Assembly (NCBI GenBank): GCA_037893225.1
Contig: JAZGUH010000280.1
Coordinates: forward strand, 806,001-870,000
Direction: 5' to 3'
From: Hippasteria phrygiana
Taxonomy: Eukaryota; Echinodermata; Asteroidea; Valvatida; Goniasteridae
Length of the DNA: 64,000 nt
The stretch's first letter is position 1, and every line of letters starts with the position of its first letter. Positions 60,301-64,000 of this stretch are shown piece by piece. A program made the translations under genes and the position numbers. The notes beneath the pieces are model-generated. The model saw nothing but the letters and a program-made list of their open reading frames with translations, had not been told where the DNA came from and searched no databases.

Positions 60301-61939
60301 CGTAATCTTGAAAATATGAAAAAGCCAGATTTTCCAACTTGTTCTCAACAAAGTTTGTTACATTGTGGATTGCTATCCTGGATTGGACTATTAACATAAT
60401 TAAAGTTTTCCCACCGAAAAATGTGTACCTCAACGTTTGTTTCTTGTGTGCAGTTTAAGGCGTATTTCTTAGGCATCGCGAGTCTGGAACCAGTCACTGC
60501 CATCATAATCTGCTACGAAACACCTCGTTATGTCAGACGATTTCCCACCCAAATCCTTCCAAATTTGTACACTTTCTAAAAACTTTGTCCACGATGTCTC
60601 AGTTATTGGTTTGATGTCTTCATAAACTTCAGATAAATGTGCATAGCATTTTAATTTGGTGGACTCTTGTTTCATTTTCGTTACGAGTATCGGCCATATT
60701 GACTTAAGACGATTTTTTTGACGTTGCCACTGGTTTGGACGTCCCATGGGTAGTATTAAAACAGCTATGTTCATTGTTTTGACGTTGCCACTGGTTTCGA
60801 CGTCCCACATGTGGTAATAACCAAATTCACTAAGTTACTGGAAGCTTGGGTATTATTTCAAATTTACAGAAATGGGAACCAGACTAAATAGACATTTATT
60901 ATACATTACTGTAGGTATAAAGTATACAAATACTACGAAAATCTACTGAACACTACAAACTGAATATATATTCACCCTTATCCCACCCGCCATGGTGAAG
61001 TCATGGTTTCCCATGAACAATTTCAATATTTGAAAGGAGATGTAGGGCGATTCTTCCCCTCTGTTTACAGAAAATCTAAATTCTATTGTAGAATTGTTTA
61101 AATAATTAAATATATTGGTAAAGAAAAAGTGTTTTTGGACAAAATACTACAATTTAACATGATTTGTGTGAACACAAATGTCCTCAGTTCTGATTGGTCA
61201 GTTGCTGCGTAATGAATTCGTGTAGGAGAACATTAGATTTTACTAAAATACGATGATGGTCTGTTTTTTTAACGAAAATTTGTTTTACAGTGTGTTGTTT
61301 ATGATATAGCACACATTTTAAAGTCATTTTTGTCTACTCTTCCGGATATTAATGCTTTCATAACAATTCCAGGTTTCATCTCGATGGACAGTTATTACTT
61401 TTCTCAACTCTAATAGAAACAGGCTCCTGTTTATGCTTATACAACGTACATAATCTAACATGTCTGACAAAATTCAATTGGCTAAATAAAAATATGTGGG
61501 CAACTGAATTTTCGGTAGCCTTTTCCAAGATCTTTCCACGAAATTAGACTAAACGCTTGCGCCTCTGCAACTATTCATCCTTAGTTGACGTCCCCAGTCA
61601 TACGTTTTAGAAAATTCAGTTAAATTTCCAGGTTTCTGCTCAATATGCAGCGGATATAAATTTTTAATTAATTAATTTTACAAGTAAGCAAGAAAACATA
61701 AGCAAATTGCTTCATTAAGAACAGCGTCGTATAGAAATCAATCAGTTTAAAAAGATGATAGGCATTCCTGAAAGCCTGTCATTCATCGAAAGATATATTA
61801 ATAATATTAAAATATGTAAGATATTTTCATGTCTTAGTGCGACACTAGAAAACAGGGCTTTACCTTGAGTCGTCGTGCATTTTTTCAAGAACAGCAAAAA
61901 TACTATTTGGAGTATCACCAAAGAACTGTACATTTCCAT
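26553..61939 (-). CDS. Gene B: single-pass MAM-domain receptor
   Basis: Seven exons join in frame to 1872 nt (623 residues). Predicted layout: signal peptide 1-25, MAM domain about 31-251, Thr-rich stalk 252-310, transmembrane helix about 312-335, basic stop-transfer (KSKRRQARRGR) and a cytoplasmic tail to 623. MAM domains mediate adhesion or homophilic contact in receptors such as meprins, neuropilins and receptor tyrosine phosphatases. Here no catalytic domain follows, so the tail probably works through adaptors. The tail has Ser/Thr-rich low-complexity stretches, a likely helix (KELKNILESVQMRRLRTL) and Tyr motifs (AYMTL, FYYSLF, EIYERYTNS). The first intron is about 20 kb and further exons in it cannot be excluded. 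The MAM assignment is firm; ligand and pathway are unknown. Confidence 0.82.
27581..27732. mobile_element. Complete palindromic MITE, GGCGGTATGCGCACGCATCG family
   Basis: AAATGTCCGGCGGTATGCGC at the left is mirrored by GCGTATACCATCGGGACATTT at the right, in gene B intron 6. A fragment is at 8591-8697. Confidence 0.7.
27897..28040 (-). mobile_element. tRNA-derived SINE
   Basis: Same element as at 15980-16117, with AAAGTGAGCAAAGAAACTGG, GGGATTTGAACCTGCGACCT and CAACTGAGCTATCTTGCCCT on the + strand. It is followed by a run of 18 Gs. Confidence 0.8.
28398..28449. repeat. 9-bp tandem repeat (TTTTAAGTA)n
   Basis: About six near-perfect copies lie in gene B intron 6, next to the transmembrane exon. 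Confidence 0.85.
28546..28648 (-). CDS. Gene B exon 6: transmembrane helix
   Basis: The 103-nt exon after TGTATTTCAG encodes SLVVIALVLFAATCFMLLVT then LMIHIRIKSKRRQ. About 23 apolar residues followed by a basic cluster make a type I membrane anchor. The donor AAGC|GTAAAT gives phase 2, which exon 7 completes. Confidence 0.88.
29048..29324. mobile_element. MITE with CAGGGGCGGATCC ends
   Basis: CAGGGGCGGATCCAGG at the left and CCGGATCCGCGCCTG at the right are inverted. This end sequence is common in hAT-type elements of invertebrates. It has G and C runs inside. The 8-bp flanks do not match well, so a target duplication is not shown. Confidence 0.6.
30192..30412. mobile_element. GC-rich palindromic MITE, CTAATCCGGCGACC type
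   Basis: CTAATCCGGCGACCAAAATT is mirrored by AATTTTGTTAGTCAGATTAG, and the arms go on through CATCTTTGGGTACCCAATCG. The same AATTTTGGTCGCCGGATTAG is found near the right end of the transposon at 21281-22854, so the families are related. Confidence 0.65.
30705..30785. repeat. MITE arm, GCGCACTTCC family
   Basis: CACTTTCAAACCCGGTACTG and CGCAGATCGGAGCTATTTTC match the right arms of the elements at 11054-11272 and 1843-1907. Confidence 0.45.
32494..32670 (-). CDS. Gene B exon 5: Thr-rich juxtamembrane stalk
   Basis: The 177-nt phase 1-1 exon encodes PPTEQPDTTWATDDD, a Thr run (NDTTTNMATTTSSTT) and PELGPEGPNTGVDPDTA. It is mucin-like and probably O-glycosylated. The donor is GTAGGC. It plays the same role, in the same phase, as gene A exon 13. 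Confidence 0.82.
32835..33085. repeat. Two diverged direct repeats near gene B exon 5
   Basis: Units from about 32838 and 33003 share GGGGTC(G/T)GGCC(C/T)CCATTTTT(T)GAG, TTGTT(G/A)..AAAGAG..GATAAAAA and GCATGA. They are about 165 bp apart and old. The apparent hydrophobic ORFs on the minus strand here are A/T-run artefacts. Confidence 0.4.
33969..34237. mobile_element. MITE with GGGTCATTC(C/T)ATAA ends
   Basis: GGGTCATTCCATAACAATGT at the left is mirrored by AAATTTATAGAATGACCC at the right. Inner arms read GTGTCCCTGTTA and TAACAGGGACACC. ACAT flanks both ends and may be the target duplication. A similar end lies at 36755. Confidence 0.7.
34364..34439 (-). CDS. Gene B exon 4: end of MAM domain
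   Basis: The 76-nt exon encodes IIFEGFIGGRDIDIAIDDVN then VTVCN. This is the very conserved closing strand of MAM domains (F-E-x-x-x-G...D-I-A-I-D-D-V...C). It lies between CATACAG and GTAAGT. Phase 0 in, phase 1 out. Confidence 0.94.
34565..35015 (+). pseudogene. Non-LTR retrotransposon fragment, end of reverse transcriptase ORF
   Basis: Translation gives LDRVQKRIVNLVGEELGSSL, later LFYRYFHGKCFTGLSSLVPP and SFFPRSVSL, the region after the RT fingers and palm in CR1/Jockey-like elements. After RSVSL a missing base puts a stop where WNSLP is expected, so the copy is dead. A sister copy is at 36200-36560. Confidence 0.75.
36083..36167. repeat. Short hairpin-forming inverted repeat
   Basis: AAATCTGACGTTATAACGCG with AACTCCCTT is mirrored by AAGGGAGTTCGTGTTATGAC and GTCAGATTT. 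The arms are about 29 bp with a 26-bp loop. Confidence 0.75.
36200..36560 (-). pseudogene. Non-LTR retrotransposon fragment, sister of 34565-35015
   Basis: The minus strand encodes LLDRVQKRIVNLVGEEFGSS then SLSHWRSV before a G/C run breaks the frame. The flank TGAGTTTTGATCCCAACGAG to GATACGCTTGCCA (36224-36290) is also present at 35693-35757, a separate direct repeat. Confidence 0.7.
37788..38170. mobile_element. Inverted pair of tRNA-derived SINEs
   Basis: The left copy reads minus (GGATTTGAACCTGCGACCTC, ACCAACTGAGCTATCTTTCC); the right copy reads plus (GGCAAGATAGCTCAGCTGCT, AGGTCGCAGGTTCAACTCC, GTTCACTTTGTAAATT). A run of 17 Cs lies between. The pair could form a large hairpin in RNA. It lies in gene B intron 3. 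Confidence 0.8.
38694..38959 (-). CDS. Gene B exon 3: MAM domain, central part
   Basis: The 266-nt exon after TTTCTCCTAG encodes HFAHLGAKDSPVTSGHARI, then LTFFYHLW, LKIFA and WMKAEVRIQC. G-H-F-A-x-L, A-x-I-x-S-P and F-x-Y-H-x-W are core MAM motifs. Phase 1 in, phase 0 out at GTGAGT. Confidence 0.92.
39293..39625 (+). mobile_element. SINE of the second family, split by a MITE
   Basis: The tRNA-like head (GGTTAAGGTGTATGACTGTG, then GTGGGTTCGAACCCCGCCGG) is followed by the 106-bp MITE at 39389-39494 and then by the rest of the SINE (CCCACCCAGGTGTATAGACT, GCCTGATGACAGGGGTAATA). The unsplit order is visible at 10640-10965. Confidence 0.6.
39389..39494. mobile_element. CACTGCAAAAACTGTGG MITE, copy 2
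   Basis: Perfect TA on both sides, ends CACTGTAAAAACTGTGGTG and CACTACAGCTTTTGCAGTG, inserted into the SINE above. Confidence 0.85.
39968..40077. mobile_element. CACTGCAAAAACTGTGG MITE, copy 3
   Basis: TA on both sides. The ends and both internal arms are conserved, and the copy differs from copy 4 at few positions. Confidence 0.88.
41723..42058 (-). CDS. Gene B exon 2: MAM domain, N-terminal part with basic insertion
   Basis: The 336-nt phase 1-1 exon starts VLYHCTFETNEDCRLEQDP then DEFDWEVHRG, the C-x-F-E...C...Q-D...D-x-x-W opening of MAM domains, and ends DHTYGNDS at a GTATTA donor. Between VAPSTP and DHTYG, where MAM domains usually have a short loop, lie about 60 extra residues that are rich in Arg and contain IRRKRGS, a furin-type site (residues 81-84). 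The acceptor is a tandem CAGCAG, so one residue may be optional. Confidence 0.87.
42176..43480 (-). pseudogene. 5'-truncated non-LTR retrotransposon with C-terminal RT region
   Basis: The minus strand is open at 43470-42694 and encodes the end of a reverse transcriptase: LNVDKCTSMEVSFAR (the strand before the thumb), VKILGLQITKDLKWDTHIK, VYSSYVRPIVEYSAPTWHSG and LEKIQRRACKIMMG. These are standard motifs of CR1/Jockey-like elements. The 3' part runs to an (AAT)n tail at about 42176-42195. The catalytic domain is missing. The long open frame suggests it is fairly young. It sits just upstream of gene B exon 2. Confidence 0.85.
44773..45260. mobile_element. TTAA-flanked MITE, GTGTACACGATTGG family, copy 3 (complete)
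   Basis: TTAA on both sides, with inverted ends AAAGGTTGTGTACATGATTGG and CCAATCGTGTACACTACCTTT. The core palindrome GCCTTTAGTCAAGGCGCGC / GCGCGCCTTGACTAAAGGC is intact. Confidence 0.82.
46006..46579. mobile_element. TTAA-flanked MITE, AAAGGGACACATTG family, copy 3
   Basis: TTAA at both ends. It lacks a stretch of about 25 bp near the middle that copies 1 and 2 have (between CTTTAGGCTG and ATCGCCA). Confidence 0.82.
46640..46900 (-). pseudogene. Non-LTR retrotransposon fragment
   Basis: The minus strand can be read QNADAARTIESHYPIRHQL, then after a stop FKMLRLICKALHGL. The second part resembles the FKxLxLxxKxLHGLAP motif at the end of RT ORFs in CR1-like elements. The frame is broken. Confidence 0.5.
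49201..49385. repeat. Tandem repeat of about 80 bp
   Basis: Units at 49201, 49280 and 49362 begin GGCTGTGAAGGGCAAAATTG or a close variant. The first two have GATTT(T)GGGTTTTCACGAAG and AACTCCGTGTTA. A GTAGTGTACACGATTGGTAA end just upstream (49164) links it to the TTAA MITE family. Confidence 0.75.
50869..50977. mobile_element. CACTGCAAAAACTGTGG MITE, copy 4
   Basis: TA on both sides; ends and internal arms conserved. Confidence 0.88.
51786..51894. mobile_element. CACTGCAAAAACTGTGG MITE, copy 5 (diverged)
   Basis: CACTACAGAAACTGTGGAG at the left and CACAGTTTTTCAAGTAC at the right. The inner arms GTGGTGTTTAAATTGGACC and AATATAAACACCACGTGG are kept. Confidence 0.75.
53680..53885. mobile_element. 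Palindromic repeat with AAGTCC tracts
   Basis: The left arm has repeated AAGTCC/GAGTCC (TCACAAGTCCCTGCAAGTCC), the right arm repeated GGACTTG (GGACTTGCGAAAGGACTTGT). Core words match the element at 24312-24484. Confidence 0.6.
54077..54310. mobile_element. MITE with GTGGCGTAGCC ends and long G/C runs
   Basis: GTGGCGTAGCCAAGG at the left and CCTGGCTACGCA at the right are inverted. Inside, GGCAAGAGGGGG and CCCCCTCTTGCC form a second palindrome, with runs of about 20 Gs and 20 Cs. Confidence 0.65.
56185..56310. repeat. Repeat shared with 1203-1262, containing a hairpin
   Basis: GGAGAGTGGCCTGTCGCGTG and AGAGGGTTTAACCAA are the reverse complement of sequence at 1210-1260. It is followed by a hairpin built on GGAGTCGGATATTCA. 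Next to it, 56377-56480 is G/T-rich with GGGTTxxGGGT words. Confidence 0.45.
57830..58075. repeat. Cryptic repeat of TCGTRCGACT words
   Basis: About a dozen copies of TCGTGCGAC, TCGCACGACT, TCGTACGACT and CGACTA occur on both strands in 245 bp. The word is close to self-complementary. No clear period. Confidence 0.55.
59938..60472. repeat. Two direct repeats about 396 bp apart
   Basis: Units 59938-60090 and 60334-60472 share AACTTGTTCTCAACAAAGTT, TGGATTGCTATCCTGGA and GTACCTCAACGTTTGTTTCT with small indels. The second unit abuts the ORF at 60469-60810. Confidence 0.7.
60469..60810 (-). CDS. Unrecognised ORF, possible exon or transposon remnant
   Basis: The 113-codon frame has an ATG start. 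From the second ATG-rich part it reads MGRPNQWQRQKNRLKSIWPI, then TKLKCYAHLSEVYEDIKPIT, SWTKFLESVQIWKDLGGKSS and CFVADYDGSDWFQTRDA. The composition (Trp, Lys, Glu, balanced charge) looks like real protein and not a chance frame. A 58-bp spaced duplication (GACGTTGCCACTGG) at the 5' end falls in different frames, so the true start is probably the internal methionine. It lies on the same strand as gene B, in its presumed first intron. I do not recognise the family. Confidence 0.35.
   Translation of the reverse strand: MWDVETSGNVKTMNIAVLILPMGRPNQWQRQKNRLKSIWPILVTKMKQESTKLKCYAHLSEVYEDIKPITETSWTKFLESVQIWKDLGGKSSDITRCFVADYDGSDWFQTRDA
61864..61939 (-). CDS. Gene B exon 1: signal peptide
   Basis: The frame MEMYSSLVILQIVFLLFLKK is followed by CTTTQ and a GTAAAG donor in phase 1, exactly the phase of the MAM exon at 41723-42058. 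The hydrophobic core is a clear signal peptide. The first ATG has a poor context; the second, two codons on, has a purine at -3 and may be the real start. Linkage to gene B is inferred from phase, strand and the lack of a closer candidate. Confidence 0.62.
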
Positions 61940-64000
61940 CGGCAACCTGGTCTACGCCGAAGCCTTCCAGCTCAGTCTAATCCAATGGTCACGTTCAAGC
62001 TAGCTTGGACTGCCATGTAATGGCCTGGCCAAAGGTAGTCCCAGAGGCGTGGACGTACAGGGTCGACTCTGCAGCAGTGGATAGCAGCCTGTGGTTCAGC
62101 TATCAGGGTTTGGGCAGGAAGAGGCAATGATGATGACATCATCAGCCAAGCTTTTCCTTTATTAGAACCCGAGCCTGGGACATCCTAGACTTTGACTAGC
62201 GTTGGTGTACTGAACCCATGATTTCCATGTACACAATCGGGGCAATTAATAAACCAATGCGTCTATACATTACAACTCGAGCCACGCAGCGGCCATAGTG
62301 ACCTCCCAGATATGCAGACGCGTCCGTATCTAGACCATGATTAATCTATCGATCGTATGCGATTTTCGGCCATTACTTACCCTTCGTCGCTGTTTTCACC
62401 TCAGTATTTAAGTTTCCACTGTGCTATCTAAGCTATGTAAATATATAGCGCCCTCCTATTTTGTCCACTATATCTAAAAAATACCAATGAGCTATCCGAA
62501 TTTGGTTTATAGTGAGACCAGTTTATGAACCCCTTTTATGTGATTTTTCTATTTAAAATGAAAGACGGATTTGGACAAAATGATTTCGACAAAATGACGA
62601 CCGACCTCAGAACGCACTCTTTTCAAAATCAAATCGACAAGCGTACAGTCTATTGTCCCACCTTGACAAAGATCGGTACATTGTGACTTTGGGGTTTAAC
62701 AACTTAACCTCGTTGCGATTCTGGACCCGCATGCGCCTAATCCCTTTTTCCAATTTGAATAGAAAACCTCGTCTATGGGTGTAACAGTGCAACACCGATA
62801 AAATTGTCTGACTTTATCTAGAAGAAGTAACTAGAATATAGACCTTAAAGCAATGAGATGATTAATATTTCTTCATTCGTATCGTTTCAATTGCCTCAAT
62901 CACCAAATTGTAGTATATCCAGAGTGTATGATTGCAAAAAAAATCATTCCGCAATTTTCAGTAAAGGTTGGAAAATATCGTTGTATGTTATCGCTAAAGA
63001 AACTAAATTATACATTTTTGGAATATTTGGGCCTAGATGAAAAAGCAATTTCTCCGCTTCAGCTCTTAGAAGTCGAATTGTCAACAAATGTTCTTGGAAC
63101 CAATTTCCAAAGATCCAATCTCATTTTCTCATGAAAAAAATTCCCAACCTTCTCGTAAAGTTTCAAACGTCATGAAAGTTCAGCAAAGTATCACACTTGT
63201 GAAGGGATCTCATTGCCATTGGTCTACTAAGGGACTGAAAGGCAAGTCTAATAACTTGGACTGTTTTCCTAAAGGAGCGGCGATGAATCACCTCCTCCCG
63301 ATCACGTGACTCGGCGGGGCAGCTGCCTAAGACCCCTCGTGAAATGTCAAGAACAAGTCCAAAAGTGGCTTTCAGCGCATTCGTCTTTTGCCATCTAATC
63401 TTTACCTTGAGATAAATTAAGCATGAAAACCACAACAGGTGTCCGTGCTCCGTTTTGTTATCAACATGGAAAAACCTGCTTCCTTTGTATGTGCTTAGTT
63501 CTGTATTTCTCCACGTGAGATGAGAGGATTAAAGTAAGCTATAGGGTATCTTGACTTCGATTCTTAGTAATTTGAAAACAGTTTATAAGACTGCTTGATA
63601 CTACACATTTTCATAACTGACACTGATTTTAATCCAAAAAGCTAAATGCTGTACTGACATCTTACGTTTCTAAGAAATTCTTCTATTTGCTCATATCACC
63701 ATGCAATGTAAAGAAATATCCATGTGCATGAAGTAAATAAAAGATGGTGTCTGGGACAGTTTAAGATGATGCCTAATTATTCATTTGAATCACCTCAAGA
63801 GTCTATTGAAGATGTATCCTCTATTTAGTTCTGGACCCAGGAAAACCGTAAGGGTGGTAGGGCTGGCAACCTAAAATGTGGCCAACCTCACCACCTCTGT
63901 TGTAGCCCTTTACCTAGAGTGGCTTTTGGCCTTGTTTTGGGCGACTTCCATAAGCAAATCTACTGTTGTAAAGATTATCACTTGGAAGTAACAGGGATTG
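61940..64000. other. Upstream flank of gene B
   Basis: This would hold the gene B promoter and 5' UTR. I find no clear TATA box. One MITE arm (62443-62480) is present, and the end from 63750 contains the diverged repeat noted in the intron entry. The short ORFs have no protein-like features. Confidence 0.4.
62443..62480. repeat. Arm of the 8906-9030 palindromic MITE
   Basis: TATAGCGCCCTCCTATTTTG and TCCACTATATCTAAAA match one arm of that element. It lies about 0.5 kb upstream of gene B exon 1. Confidence 0.5.

Larger units (their letters stand above)
42059..61863. other. Long first intron of gene B (or intergenic DNA)
   Basis: Apart from the mobile elements and the ORF listed separately, I see no domain-like exons. 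Stretches 43500-44770, 47100-49150, 50000-50860, 51900-53680, 54320-56180, 56710-57820 and 58080-59930 are AT-rich DNA in which I see nothing further, except that 51586-51710 resembles 63800-63880 (TTGAAGATTTATCCTC, TAG.TCTGG, AGGGTGG). Confidence 0.5.

Overview
The window looks like a piece of the nuclear genome of a marine invertebrate deuterostome, most likely an echinoderm (a sea star is my best guess; this is inference). It is AT-rich, has small exons with GT-AG introns, and is crowded with short palindromic DNA transposons (MITEs), tRNA-derived SINEs, decayed non-LTR retrotransposon pieces and long G or C runs. I see no bacterial operons, CRISPR arrays, rRNA or functional tRNA genes.

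Two multi-exon genes can be read, both on the minus strand. Gene A runs from its start codon at 13912 towards the left edge and leaves the window unfinished. Its exons, all with agreeing splice phases except at one place, encode signal peptide, WxxW, LamG-like, Ig-like, WxxW, WxxW, LamG-like, Ig-like, Thr/Ser-rich stalk. WxxW is the mucin-2/CILP-type cysteine-rich module. I know of no described protein with this combination. One WxxW exon (7792-7989) is one base short of what the domain and splice phase demand.

Gene B (26553-61939) fits together in frame across seven exons: signal peptide, one MAM domain with a basic RRKR-containing insertion, Thr-rich stalk, single transmembrane helix and a cytoplasmic tail of about 285 residues ending in tyrosine motifs. 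The last part of its coding sequence and 3' flank is present a second time 175 bp downstream, with the C-terminal reading frame preserved. The first intron would be about 20 kb.

Layout: 1-13912 gene A, introns loaded with MITEs; 13913-26300 intergenic, with a diverged triple repeat and nested transposons; 26310-42058 gene B exons 7 to 2; 42059-61863 the long first intron of gene B, holding retrotransposon fragments, MITEs and one unexplained ORF; 61864-61939 gene B signal-peptide exon; 61940-64000 upstream flank. A and B both look like secreted-pathway, cell-surface proteins with phase-1 modular exons and Thr/Ser stalks, and may be neighbouring recognition or adhesion receptors. That last statement is inference from domain content and proximity.
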